The notes under the pieces are model-generated. The model was not told the origin of the DNA and searched no databases. It saw only the letters and a list, made by a program, of their open reading frames with translations. DNA of 64,000 nucleotides from Brevibacillus panacihumi. Lineage in GTDB: Bacteria; Bacillota; Bacilli; Brevibacillales; Brevibacillaceae. The stretch is taken from contig NZ_RHHT01000066.1 in assembly GCF_003710985.1 (NCBI RefSeq), positions 1 through 64,000 on the forward strand, given 5' to 3'. Shown one piece after another: positions 7,611-16,395 of the stretch (positions are counted from its first letter, which is position 1; the number at the start of each line of letters is the position of its first letter). The translations under genes and the position numbers were made by a program.

Positions 7611-8236
7611 TTCGGGTGTTACTGGTAGATGACCATGAGATGGTGAGAATGGGCTTGGCTGCCTATCTGTCGACAGAGGATGATATCGAGGTAGTGGCAG
7701 AGGCGGGAAGCGGCGAAGAAGGAGTGCGGCTGACTGTCGAGCTGAAGCCGGATGTGGTCCTGATGGATCTGGTCATGGAAGGCATAGGCGGAGTAGAGGC
7801 GACGCGGCGGATTCGCGAAAAATGCCCGGCGAGCAAGGTTATCGTGCTGACCAGCTTTATCGACGATGAAAAGGTGTATCCCGTCATTGAGGCGGGTGCA
7901 TTCAGCTATTTGCTCAAAACATCGCGAGCTTCGGAGATCGCCAAGGCAATTCGCTCCGCCGCTGCTGGCGAGCCCGTCCTGGAATCCAGGGTGGCAGGGA
8001 AGATCATGGCCCGTTTTCGCCATGGTCAGGAAGCGAAGCCGCATGAGCAGCTCACCCCGCGGGAGCTGGAGGTGCTCAAGCTGATTGGAAAGGGAAAATC
8101 CAATCAGGAAATAGCCGACGAATTGATCATCGGGATCAAAACAGTCAAAACTCATGTGAGCAATATCCTGGCGAAGCTGGATGTAGAGGACCGGACGCAG
8201 GCCGCGATCTACGTCCATACCCACAACCTTGGTTGA
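7607..8236 (+). CDS. liaR: LiaR-like response regulator (NarL/LuxR family)
   Basis: Response regulator of 209 aa. Receiver domain about 1-120 with VDDHE near the N-terminus and phospho-acceptor Asp54 in VVLMDLVMEG; LuxR-type helix-turn-helix about 145-205 with LTPRELEVLKLIGKGKSNQE and KTVKTHVSNILAKL. GTG start at 7607 overlaps the TGA of liaS by 4 nt (GTGA). It should activate the operon that begins at 3736 when cell-wall-active compounds are present. A terminator follows 12 nt after the stop. Confidence 0.93.
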   Translation: MIRVLLVDDHEMVRMGLAAYLSTEDDIEVVAEAGSGEEGVRLTVELKPDVVLMDLVMEGIGGVEATRRIREKCPASKVIVLTSFIDDEKVYPVIEAGAFSYLLKTSRASEIAKAIRSAAAGEPVLESRVAGKIMARFRHGQEAKPHEQLTPRELEVLKLIGKGKSNQEIADELIIGIKTVKTHVSNILAKLDVEDRTQAAIYVHTHNLG

Positions 8237-8248
8237 CAGCACTACCGG

Positions 8249-8281
8249 ACTCACCCGAGAATAGAGGGGTGAGTTTTTTTT
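8249..8281 (+). terminator. Terminator of the lia-like operon
   Basis: ACTCACCC (8249-8256) pairs with GGGTGAGT (8267-8274), followed by a run of eight T. It closes the operon after liaR. Confidence 0.93.
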
Positions 8282-8332
8282 GCAGATGTGGTAAAGATAG
8301 TAAGTAATCGTATTGGAAGGGAGGAGCGGATC

Positions 8333-9163
8333 GTGAGACATAAACCACAGACGCGTTCCAAGATCCTCAATGCAGATCAGGGAGTGGATTTTGTAGGCGA
8401 TGTGCATGGCTGTCACGAGGAGTTTCTCGAGCTTCTGGGCCTCCTGGGCTATGAGCGCGGACGGGACGGGACTTACCGCCATCCCGGGGGACGAAAGCTC
8501 TTGTCGCTTGGCGATATCACAAGCCGTGGGCCTGCTTCGATCGCGATGCTGCAATTTTTTATCCGTCATATCAATGCAGGCTTGGCCGAGATGGTAGACA
8601 GCAATCACGGATGGAAGATCGCCCGTTGGCTCGATGGCAGACCCGTCACCTTGGCGCACGGAGACGAAAAAGTGGATGAGGAGTTTCGGCAGTTCCAGAT
8701 GGAATTCGGGCCGAAAAAAACGTCCTTGCTCAAGGAGCAGAGCCGTCGCCTGCTGTTTTCATCCCCCTCGCACATGATGATTCGGCAAAAGGACAAGCTG
8801 GTCGCCGTCGCTGTCCACGCCGGGATTCGGGACGATTATATCGGCATGGAATCGCCTGCTGTACATACATTTTGCCGCTATGGAGACGTCGCCGGGATCG
8901 GGCCGGATGGACGGCCGATACGCAAGGACTGGGCGCAGGAACGAAAAACGAATCAGCCTTTGATCGTCTGGGGCCACGATCCGCGTCCGAAGCCGGAACG
9001 GTTGAACGGCACACTCAACATCGACCAGGGATGCGTATTTGGCGGCATGTTGACCGCGTACCGCTTTCCCGAGGACGAGCTTTTGAGTGTGCCGGCCAAG
9101 AAAAACTACTCTGGACTCGAGGAGACGCCCCTCACTCGCTATCGGAGGGAGCATCAGGACTGA
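8333..9163 (+). CDS. prpE: PrpE-like metallophosphatase (bis(5'-nucleosyl)-tetraphosphatase)
   Basis: Calcineurin-like phosphoesterase of 276 aa. Metal-binding motifs in order: FVGDVHGC (about 20), LGDITSRGP (about 60), DSNHGWK (about 87, in place of the usual GNHE), HAGIRDD, and the C-terminal WGHDP...NIDQGCVFGG block shared with Bacillus PrpE, an Ap4A-hydrolysing or protein phosphatase. The protein is about 30 residues longer than Bacillus PrpE. The GTG at 8333 is preferred over the upstream GTG at 8288 because GGGAGGAG stands 7 nt before it. It is a single gene facing the amidase gene, with only 3 nt between their ends. Confidence 0.85.
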   Translation: MRHKPQTRSKILNADQGVDFVGDVHGCHEEFLELLGLLGYERGRDGTYRHPGGRKLLSLGDITSRGPASIAMLQFFIRHINAGLAEMVDSNHGWKIARWLDGRPVTLAHGDEKVDEEFRQFQMEFGPKKTSLLKEQSRRLLFSSPSHMMIRQKDKLVAVAVHAGIRDDYIGMESPAVHTFCRYGDVAGIGPDGRPIRKDWAQERKTNQPLIVWGHDPRPKPERLNGTLNIDQGCVFGGMLTAYRFPEDELLSVPAKKNYSGLEETPLTRYRREHQD

Positions 9164-9166
9164 CGC

Positions 9167-9952
9167 CTATTGCCCTTGCTTGCTCAGTTTCTCGTACAAG
9201 CGTTTGAGGATCAGGGCTTCCGCCCACAGAGGCAATGGCTGGTCCATTTGCTGGCGCCAGATTTCATCAGTCAAGAAACCTTGCTCATACAGCCAGTTGA
9301 TCGCTTCATGCTTCCATTCAGGCACTGGTTTGCCACCTCCGCTTTCAGGTTTCGTCGGACCGGGTGTCGGCTTCGTTTCTGGCGGCGGGGGAGAAGGCGG
9401 TCGATAATTTTGCTTGGCGTAGATGCAAAAGGCGCGAACGACCGCTTCCGCAAGTCCCTCCCAGTCGGAGGCGAGCTTATTCGCATCCTGCGCGTTGTCC
9501 GCGAAGCCGTATTCCACGATGACAGTCTCTACGCTTCCTGTCTCGCGATGCATGTAGTAGTAGTCGAGCTTGGAATTGTTGGGCAAGGTGCGAGTAAAGA
9601 TACGGCGATTGGGCATGCCCGCTGCTTTCAGCTCTTCGGCGATGATGCGCGAAAAGGTAGGCGTGCTGTAGATCGAGTAAATCGCTTCGGACCCGCGTCC
9701 TCCGCCGGAATTGATGTGATTGGAAATGCAGTAGCGAGCCCCGCTTTCACGCACTTTTGCCGTTCGTGCTTCTGCTGTCAGGGTAATATCTGTGGTTCGT
9801 GTGATCGCAACAGGTATATTCAATTCCTGGAATCGCCGATATTGGTAAAGGGAGATCTTCAGGTTCATATCCTTTTCTGTAAATTGCGCATTGTTTCCTC
9901 CGCCAGGGTCAATCCCGCCATGCCCGGCGTCAATGATCAGGATAGGAGCCAT
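9167..9952 (-). CDS. N-acetylmuramoyl-L-alanine amidase (Amidase_3) with C-terminal repeat-like domain
   Basis: Zinc amidase of 261 aa. The catalytic domain (about 1-185) carries the zinc ligands in IIDAGHGGIDPGG, the Glu of FTEKDMNLK and the His of CISNHINSGGG, plus the late Glu in VETVIVEYGFADN. There is no signal peptide with this start. A Pro-rich linker (about 190-215) leads to an SLH-like C-terminal segment (AINWLYEQGFLTDE...WAEALILKRLYEKL) that may bind cell wall. The ATG at 9952 is chosen because AGAGGTG lies 9 nt upstream; another in-frame ATG at 9961 is possible. The absence of a signal peptide suggests release by lysis, holin or sporulation, as with phage or spore amidases, but no phage genes are near. 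Confidence 0.87.
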   Translation of the reverse strand: MAPILIIDAGHGGIDPGGGNNAQFTEKDMNLKISLYQYRRFQELNIPVAITRTTDITLTAEARTAKVRESGARYCISNHINSGGGRGSEAIYSIYSTPTFSRIIAEELKAAGMPNRRIFTRTLPNNSKLDYYYMHRETGSVETVIVEYGFADNAQDANKLASDWEGLAEAVVRAFCIYAKQNYRPPSPPPPETKPTPGPTKPESGGGKPVPEWKHEAINWLYEQGFLTDEIWRQQMDQPLPLWAEALILKRLYEKLSKQGQ

Positions 9953-10103
9953 GGATTTCATCACCTCTATTCTTAGCATATGAAAAAAAGGGAGAACATG
10001 CGTGAGGCAGTAACACCATTTTCGTTCCCGCCATGTACAGGGAATCGAACTATGGTACAATAAAAGAGCTCATTATTTTATTTAAGAGGATGGTAATGCA
10101 TAG

Positions 10104-10334
10104 ATGGCATGGTACAACTGGGTAATCCCCATCGTTACACTGCTCGTTGGCCTCGCAGGAGGCTTCTACGGAGCCACCTATTACTTGAAAAAGCAAATGG
10201 CTAACATGCAGATGGATGAGAAGCAACTGCAAGCGATGGCTCGTTCAATGGGAATGAATTTAAATCAAAAACAATTAAAGCAAATGAGCCGTACGATGAA
10301 AAATATGAAAATGCCCAACAAGTTAGGGAAGTAG
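10104..10334 (+). CDS. yneF: YneF-family (UPF0154) small membrane protein
   Basis: Single-pass protein of 76 aa: a membrane helix (about 5-27) ending in GGFYGATYYLKKQM, then a basic tail with MGMNLNQKQLKQM, the signature of the UPF0154/YneF family. The molecular role is unknown. The ATG at 10104 follows AAGAGGATGG. It is divergent from the amidase gene and 21 nt upstream of another small membrane protein gene. Confidence 0.88.
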   Translation: MAWYNWVIPIVTLLVGLAGGFYGATYYLKKQMANMQMDEKQLQAMARSMGMNLNQKQLKQMSRTMKNMKMPNKLGK

Positions 10335-10355
10335 GATGACTGGAGGGATGTCGGA

Positions 10356-10541
10356 ATGGGTCCGACCCGTCTTCGTTACACGATGCTCGGCTTTATACTC
10401 GGCGTCTTTGTCGTGTACTTGAAAGAGTTGCCTTTGTCGGAGGGAATTCGGTTCGCAGCACCTTTTTACGGAGCGGGCATCGGCCTGCTGCTTGACGGCA
10501 TCATGCTTCGGATCAAACAGCAAAAGGGAAGCAAGGAATAG
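10356..10541 (+). CDS. Small membrane protein, unknown function
   Basis: A 61-aa protein with two hydrophobic segments (about 8-22 and 34-52) and a Lys-rich end. I do not recognise the family. The ATG follows TGGAGGGATG with good spacing, the gene directly follows yneF, and a terminator lies 5 nt beyond its stop, so it is probably the second gene of a two-gene operon. Confidence 0.7.
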   Translation: MGPTRLRYTMLGFILGVFVVYLKELPLSEGIRFAAPFYGAGIGLLLDGIMLRIKQQKGSKE

Positions 10542-10546
10542 AGAGA

Positions 10547-10571
10547 GCTTGGCATATGCCAGGCTTTTTTT
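10547..10571 (+). terminator. Terminator after the yneF operon
   Basis: GCTTGGCA and TGCCAGGC form the stem, followed by seven T. Confidence 0.88.
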
Positions 10572-10661
10572 CGTGGACGATTTGCACGATTTGGAAGGAT
10601 AGCCGGGTCGCTTTATCGAAAAAAGGAGGGATAGCCAGTATATCATGTGAGAGGAGCCAAT

Positions 10662-13343
10662 ATGCGATATAGAACCATTCTCCTGATCGGATTCTCAACA
10701 ATGATGGTGCTGTTGTTTTCTCTCTTGGCCATTTCGACGAGCATTCATGCCGGCTTGATCGAAAACGTCACGGAAATCGTGGATGATCGCTTCCACAAGG
10801 TACAAGTAGCGAGTGATGTGGAAAATCAGGTGAATCGCATGAGCGGCCTGTTGAACAATATCGTCCTTGAGGAATCCTACGAAAGTGTTCTCAAAGCAAG
10901 GGAAAAGTATACAAAATCATCCAATGAGGCCAATCTTGCGCTGAACTCTCTGCAAAATCTCGTCACGACAGAGGAAGCGCAAAAATACCTGGCGGACTCC
11001 ATCAAGCTGTTCTCCTCCTTTGAGAGCAAGGCGCAAAGCGTCATCGAGAGCGCGGAGGCGGGACAAAGAGCCGAAGCCAAGCAAATGATCGTACAGGAAG
11101 CGGCCGTGGTACGCGACAAATTATTGCAAAGTATTGAAAAGTTAAAAAACGTTCAGGAAGGCCTGCTCGCGGAAGCCTATGTGAGAGCCAATGAACAATA
11201 TCTCTTCATAGACAGGATCAGCAAGATATTTATTGTGTTCGGACTCGTCGTCGGAGGCCTGGTAGCCGCCTGGACGATCCGCAACATTGCGAATAACCTG
11301 AGGCGCATCAGCTCGGTCATCACCATGGCGACATATCGTTCCGAGGAAAACTACCCCCGCATTCAAATCAACACGCGGGATGAAATCGGCGAAATCGCGC
11401 GGGCATTCAATATGATGGCAGAGACTTTGGAGCTGCACGCCGAGCAAGAGAAAGAGTACAAGCGGGCGATCATGGATCACAGTTGGCTGAAGACACAAGT
11501 TCATGAGGTCACCTCCAGCAGCCAAGGGATTCAGGATGTGACCAAGCTGGCCCAATCCATTGTGAACAAGATTACCCCGATCGTCGAAGCCTCGTACGCG
11601 GTTCTTTTTGTACGCGACGGGCACGTAGATGCTCAAAGGCTCGTCAAGGCGGGAACGTATGGCTTTGATGCTCAGGATTTGCAAGTAAAGGCCATCGAAT
11701 TCGGAGAAGGGCTCGCGGGTCAGGCTGCCTTGGAGAACAAGCCGATCGAACGGGTGGATCTCCCGGATGACTATATTCAGGTAGGGTCAGGTCTTGGCAG
11801 CACTCGTCCGGTTGCGATCATGATTTTGCCGATTTCCTATGAAGGGCATGTGCTCGGGGTGCTGGAACTCGCTTCGTTGCAACGCTTTACGCCGCTGCAA
11901 AAGGATTTTCTGCAGGAGATTATCCACGATATCGGGACCATTATGAACAGCATTTACATCCATATGCAGGTCCGCAACCTGTTGAAGGAATCCCAGACCT
12001 TGACCGAGGAGCTGCAAAGCCAATCCGAAGAACTGCAGCTCCAGCAGGAGGAGTTGCGCAGCATCAATGAAAAGCTGGAGGAACAGTATAAAAATGCGGA
12101 ACAGAAAGCCAGGGAACTGGAGAAGGCAAAGGAAGAGCTGGAGAGAAACGCCGTTGAAATCGAGCTGGCATCCCGCTACAAGTCCGAGTTTCTGGCCAAC
12201 ATGTCCCATGAGCTGCGAACTCCGTTGAACAGCCTGTTGATCCTGGCGCAAATCCTCGCTGACAACAAGGAGCGCAATCTCACACCGCGCCAGGTGGAGT
12301 TCGCCGCGACGATCCATAGATCGGGCAATAATTTGCTCCGTCTGATCAACGATATCCTGGACCTCTCAAAAATCGAGTCTGGCAAAATGGACATTCTGAT
12401 CTCCAAGGTTCCGATACGCGAGATCGTGTCCTATATCGAACAGAACATCCAGCCTCTCGCCGCCCAAAAAGGACTGCATTTTACGATTTCACTGGGGCCG
12501 GGCTTGCCGGAAATCATTGAGACGGACCAACAGCGCGTCCAGCAAATTATCACCAACCTGCTCTCCAATGCATGCAAGTTTACCGCCAGAGGCAGCGTCA
12601 GCCTGGACATTTCCATGCTGCCGTCCGAGTTGGGCCAAAGAATTGCGTTTGCTGTGAGAGATACGGGGATCGGCATTCCGTCAACAAAACAGCAGATGAT
12701 CTTCGATGCGTTCCAGCAGGCTGACGGGACGACGAGCCGCAAGTTCGGCGGGACGGGCTTAGGTCTGTCGATCAGCAGAGAGCTGGCGAATCTCTTGGGA
12801 GGCTCCATTCTGGTAGAGAGCGAGGAAGGGCGGGGAAGCACCTTTACCCTCGTCCTGCCGCTGGAGCAAGGAGAAATCGTTCAGCCGGAAGTGTTGGCAT
12901 TGCAGGAAGCGGCAGCGTCCTTGGCTGCAGGTGCAGAGCCGGCCGATACGACAGACTGGGATGAAGGATTGAAAGGGAAGAAAGTGCTGATCGTCGATGA
13001 TGATATGCGCAACATCTTTGCCCTGACAGCAGCCATGGAAGAACGGCATATGCAGGTCATTTTTGCCGAGAACGGCAGAGAAGGCCTGCAGATGCTGGAG
13101 GAACATCAGGATGTCGACATTGTGCTGATGGACATCATGATGCCGGAGATGGATGGGTACGAGGCGATTGAAAAAATACGCAGTGATCCGGAATTCCATA
13201 AATTGCCGATCATTGCTTTAACGGCGAAGGCCATGAAGCATGATAGAGAAAAATGTATCGAAGCGGGGGCTTCGGATTACATTAGCAAACCGGTAAACAT
13301 GGAGCAGCTCATCTCGCTGATGCGGGTATGGCTGTACGGATAG
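10662..13343 (+). CDS. Hybrid histidine kinase: 4HB sensor, HAMP, GAF, HisKA, HATPase, REC
   Basis: Membrane hybrid kinase of 893 aa. Order: membrane helix (about 5-28), helical extracellular domain of four-helix-bundle type (about 30-185), membrane helix (187-206), HAMP (207-262), GAF domain (about 285-425), long coiled coil (about 435-505), HisKA with His about 516 in FLANMSHELRTPL, ATPase domain (DTGIGIP, GGTGLGLSIS) and a C-terminal receiver with Asp about 824 in VLMDIMMPEMDG. The ATG at 10662 follows GAGGAG by 5 nt and is preferred to a GTG at 10647. It starts a three-gene array with cheR and a second kinase. Architecture resembles Bacillales multi-step phosphorelays; input signal unknown. 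Confidence 0.93.
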   Translation: MRYRTILLIGFSTMMVLLFSLLAISTSIHAGLIENVTEIVDDRFHKVQVASDVENQVNRMSGLLNNIVLEESYESVLKAREKYTKSSNEANLALNSLQNLVTTEEAQKYLADSIKLFSSFESKAQSVIESAEAGQRAEAKQMIVQEAAVVRDKLLQSIEKLKNVQEGLLAEAYVRANEQYLFIDRISKIFIVFGLVVGGLVAAWTIRNIANNLRRISSVITMATYRSEENYPRIQINTRDEIGEIARAFNMMAETLELHAEQEKEYKRAIMDHSWLKTQVHEVTSSSQGIQDVTKLAQSIVNKITPIVEASYAVLFVRDGHVDAQRLVKAGTYGFDAQDLQVKAIEFGEGLAGQAALENKPIERVDLPDDYIQVGSGLGSTRPVAIMILPISYEGHVLGVLELASLQRFTPLQKDFLQEIIHDIGTIMNSIYIHMQVRNLLKESQTLTEELQSQSEELQLQQEELRSINEKLEEQYKNAEQKARELEKAKEELERNAVEIELASRYKSEFLANMSHELRTPLNSLLILAQILADNKERNLTPRQVEFAATIHRSGNNLLRLINDILDLSKIESGKMDILISKVPIREIVSYIEQNIQPLAAQKGLHFTISLGPGLPEIIETDQQRVQQIITNLLSNACKFTARGSVSLDISMLPSELGQRIAFAVRDTGIGIPSTKQQMIFDAFQQADGTTSRKFGGTGLGLSISRELANLLGGSILVESEEGRGSTFTLVLPLEQGEIVQPEVLALQEAAASLAAGAEPADTTDWDEGLKGKKVLIVDDDMRNIFALTAAMEERHMQVIFAENGREGLQMLEEHQDVDIVLMDIMMPEMDGYEAIEKIRSDPEFHKLPIIALTAKAMKHDREKCIEAGASDYISKPVNMEQLISLMRVWLYG

Positions 13344-13355
13344 GAGTGAGGAAAT

Positions 13356-14219
13356 ATTTACGAGAACAACGAAGAAGCGGGGGAGCGCGAGGACCAGCTT
13401 GAGCATGATCTGGAGCGAATTGAGATCGCTCTCCTCCTAGAGGGGATCTACAACCAATACGGGCATGATTTTCGCAACTACACCTACTCCTCTATTCGGC
13501 GCCGAATCTGGCATCGAATACGGATCGAAAAGCTGCAAACCATCTCCGGCCTGCAGGAAAAAGTCTTGCATGAACCCAAGATGATGGAAAAACTCTTCTC
13601 CGACTTCTCCATCAATGTAACCGAGATGTTTCGCGACCCGCACTTCTTTTTGACATTTCGCAAATCCATCGTCCCCCATTTGCGAAAGATTCCGTTCATC
13701 CGCATCTGGCATGCGGGCTGCTCGACCGGGCAGGAGGTTTTTTCGATGGCCATCCTGCTCCATGAGGAAGGGCTGCTGCACAAGAGCAGACTCTACGGGA
13801 CGGATATGAATGAGCATGTCCTCAAGAAAGCGAAGATGGGCAGCTTTCCGATCGAAAAAATGCAGCTGTACACCAAAAACTACATGCAGGCTGGCGGTAC
13901 GCGAGCCTTTTCGGAATACTATACGGTCAAAAATGGAGTGGTCCAGTTCGAGCCTTTTTTAAAGGACAATATGGTTTTTGCCCAGCACAATCTGGTTACA
14001 GACGGCTCCTTTAACGAATTTCAGGTCATCATTTGCCGCAATGTCATGATTTATTTCAATGAACCACTGCAGAATCACGTGCACCAGCTGATTTATGAAA
14101 GCTTGTGCACGGACGGTTATCTTGGACTCGGCAACAAGGAAGGAGTTGTATTCACAACCCATGCAAGCTGTTATGAAGAAGTGGACGGAACCGAAAAATT
14201 CTACCGAAAAGTCAAATGA
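13356..14219 (+). CDS. cheR: CheR-type methyltransferase, apparent ATT start
   Basis: CheR-like SAM methyltransferase of 287 aa. The N-terminal helical domain (ERIEIALLLEGIYNQYGHDF, SSIRRRIWHRI) is complete, followed by TEMFRDPHFF, the SAM-binding IWHAGCSTGQEVFSMAI, GTDMNEHVL and the late IICRNVMIYF motif. The reading frame is open only from 13350 (TGA at 13347-13349). Between there and the domain there is no in-frame ATG, GTG or TTG. ATT at 13356-13358 lies 9 nt after AGGAG and gives a full-length protein. The next ATG (13566) would remove the whole N-terminal domain. No cheB is adjacent. Probably methylates a membrane sensor or acts within the local kinase pathway. Confidence 0.82.
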   Translation: MYENNEEAGEREDQLEHDLERIEIALLLEGIYNQYGHDFRNYTYSSIRRRIWHRIRIEKLQTISGLQEKVLHEPKMMEKLFSDFSINVTEMFRDPHFFLTFRKSIVPHLRKIPFIRIWHAGCSTGQEVFSMAILLHEEGLLHKSRLYGTDMNEHVLKKAKMGSFPIEKMQLYTKNYMQAGGTRAFSEYYTVKNGVVQFEPFLKDNMVFAQHNLVTDGSFNEFQVIICRNVMIYFNEPLQNHVHQLIYESLCTDGYLGLGNKEGVVFTTHASCYEEVDGTEKFYRKVK

Positions 14220-14235
14220 TGCAGGGCTGAATTGG

Positions 14236-16188
14236 GTGAAGGACTCTGAACATCAGGAGAATTGGGCATGGAATAAAAAGGTAAATATTCTTCTGGTAGA
14301 TGATCGAAAGGAAAATCTGCTTTCTTTACAGGCCGTGCTGGATTCCCCACGTTATCGGCTCGTCTCTGTACAGTCGGGAGAAGAAGCCTTGCGCCAGGTC
14401 TTGAAAGAAGAATTTGCCCTCATTCTCTTGGACGTCCAGATGCCCGGCCTCAATGGATTTGAGACAGCCAAGCTCATCAAGCAGCGAGAGAAATCAAGAA
14501 ACATTCCGATCATTTTCGTGACGGCGATCAGCAAAGCCACCGAACACGTCCTGGAAGGCTACAAAGCCGGCGCTATTGATTATATCTTCAAGCCTTTTCA
14601 TCCCGATACATTGGTGATGAAGGTCGAGGGCTTCGTGCAGCTCTATCTGCAACAGCAGCAGATCGCATTTCAAAGGGAGATGCTTCACTCCCGCACCATG
14701 GAGTTGGAGGAGGCCAATGACCGGTATTTGCGGACGCTGCAGGAATTGATCAAAAGCGAGGCACTGTCGCGAACGATCGTAGACACCTCCGTCGATACCA
14801 TCATCACATTTGACGAAAATCGCCTGATTCTTTCGCTGAATCCAGTAGTGTGGCCCATGTTCGGCTACAGACCCCATGAGGTGTTGAACAAGCCCATCAA
14901 TCAACTGCTTGCCTTGCCGTTTCACTCGGATGATTACGTGTTGGACAAAATTGTGGAAACGGTAGCGGTGCGCAAGGATCAAAGCAGCTTTCCGGTCGAA
15001 ATCCAGCTTGGCAAAACGACGATCGAGCAGCGGGATATCTACGTCTGTTCGGTTCGTGATATTAGCGAGCGAAAGCAGTTGGAGATTGAACGCAAGCATC
15101 AATACGACCGGCTGGAGGTGCTGGTAAGGGAACGCACGAAGCAGTTGGCTGCGTCGCAGGAGCAATTTCAGAAGATTTTCCAATCCAGCCCGTGCATGAT
15201 CGCGATCCGTTCCTGTGAGGATGGCGCCTATATCGACGTCAACCAAAGCTGGATCGACATCATGCAATATACATACGAGGAAGTGAAGGACTCTACAGAG
15301 GACAAGCTGATCCTGGCCAGGGAATACAGCTGGCAAAAGCGCCCCCTCGATCTGGAGGAAGCGGTGCGCAATGAAAAGATTCAATACTTGACCAAATCCA
15401 ACGAGCTGCGCGAAGGCTTGCTGTCTACGGAAATCATCTACATCCAAGACAAGCGAAGCATTCTAAGCGTCATCACGGATATTACCGAACGAGTCTATCT
15501 GGAGAAAGAAATGGCTCGCCTGGACCGTTTGCACCTGATTGGGGAGATGGCAGCGGGAATTGCTCACGAGATCCGCAATCCAATGACGACGGTACGAGGC
15601 TTTTTGCAATTAGCCAAAAATTCCAGGGACAGCTCAGCGCTTCAGTTCGTCGATCTGATGCTGGCAGAGCTGGATCGGGCCAATGTCATCATCACCGAGT
15701 TTTTGACGCTGGCGAAGAACAAGACGAATGAAATGACGAGGCAGCATCTGGAGGATGCGCTGGAAACCCTCCTGCCATTGATTCAGGCAGAAGCAGTATT
15801 AAGCGGGAAAAATGTGCATATTGATTGGAAAAAGTGCCCGGAGGTATATCTGGATGGCAAAGAAATTCGCCAGCTGTTTTTGAACCTCGCATTGAATGGC
15901 CTGGAAGCCATGCCGCCTGGAAAGACCTTGACCATCAAAATCTACGAGCAGGATGGGGAGGTCGTCCTCGAGGTGACTGACGAAGGGACGGGCATCCAGG
16001 AGGAGCTGCTGGAAAAGATATGGACGCCGTTTTTCACGACCAAAGAAAAGGGAACTGGCCTGGGGCTGGCTGTCTGCTACAGTGTCGCCAATCGCCATCG
16101 AGCCAAAATTGAAGTGAAAAGCAGCAGTTCAGGCACCTCATTTTTTGTACGCTTCAAGAGCTGCGATACCATTTGCGAAATCAATTGA
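14236..16188 (+). CDS. Receiver-PAS-PAS histidine kinase
   Basis: Soluble hybrid kinase of about 650 aa. N-terminal receiver (about 13-130; LLVDDRKENL, Asp about 66 in LILLDVQMPGLNGF), a coiled coil, PAS domain 1 (about 175-285), PAS domain 2 (about 310-420), HisKA with His about 444 in AAGIAHEIRNPMTTV, then an ATPase domain (NLALNGLEAMP, DEGTGIQ, GTGLGLAVCYS) of the sporulation-kinase/NtrB type. The start is uncertain: the frame stays open back into cheR, and GTG at 14236 (AGGG 9 nt upstream) is preferred because it begins just before the receiver; ATG at 14161 or 14173 would overlap cheR. It may be the phosphate receiver for the hybrid kinase upstream. Confidence 0.88.
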   Translation: MKDSEHQENWAWNKKVNILLVDDRKENLLSLQAVLDSPRYRLVSVQSGEEALRQVLKEEFALILLDVQMPGLNGFETAKLIKQREKSRNIPIIFVTAISKATEHVLEGYKAGAIDYIFKPFHPDTLVMKVEGFVQLYLQQQQIAFQREMLHSRTMELEEANDRYLRTLQELIKSEALSRTIVDTSVDTIITFDENRLILSLNPVVWPMFGYRPHEVLNKPINQLLALPFHSDDYVLDKIVETVAVRKDQSSFPVEIQLGKTTIEQRDIYVCSVRDISERKQLEIERKHQYDRLEVLVRERTKQLAASQEQFQKIFQSSPCMIAIRSCEDGAYIDVNQSWIDIMQYTYEEVKDSTEDKLILAREYSWQKRPLDLEEAVRNEKIQYLTKSNELREGLLSTEIIYIQDKRSILSVITDITERVYLEKEMARLDRLHLIGEMAAGIAHEIRNPMTTVRGFLQLAKNSRDSSALQFVDLMLAELDRANVIITEFLTLAKNKTNEMTRQHLEDALETLLPLIQAEAVLSGKNVHIDWKKCPEVYLDGKEIRQLFLNLALNGLEAMPPGKTLTIKIYEQDGEVVLEVTDEGTGIQEELLEKIWTPFFTTKEKGTGLGLAVCYSVANRHRAKIEVKSSSSGTSFFVRFKSCDTICEIN

Positions 16189-16214
16189 CAAGAGAGAATA
16201 GCGAATGGTAAAGT
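16185..16214 (+). promoter_or_regulatory. Promoter of the bmrCD-like operon
   Basis: TTGACA (16185-16190), 18-nt spacer, TAAAGT (16209-16214). It overlaps the end of the upstream kinase gene (its TGA stop is part of the -35) and would give a leader of about 175 nt before the bmrC-like ATG. Confidence 0.65.
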
Positions 16215-16305
16215 ATTCCCATCGTTCCATAAAATGAGACGTGATACAGCAGGCGACGGCTGCGTTCAACGGGCCTTTTCGCTTTTCTATATCGAACATG
16301 TGAAC

Positions 16306-16337
16306 AGGCATATTGCTTACAAGCGGTATGCCTTTTT
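16306..16337 (+). terminator. Leader terminator/attenuator hairpin before bmrC
   Basis: AGGCATATTGCTT (16306-16318) pairs fully with AAGCGGTATGCCT (16321-16333), with two G-U pairs, and is followed by TTTTT. It lies about 60 nt before the start of the first ABC gene and after the promoter at 16185. In B. subtilis the bmrCD genes are controlled by attenuation in the bmrB leader; a similar logic is likely here, but I see no well-initiated leader peptide. Confidence 0.75.
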
Positions 16338-16395
16338 CGCTTCGCACACCAGGGAGGACAGCGCTTCACGTTGGGAACGAGAGAGGAGTGAGTGG

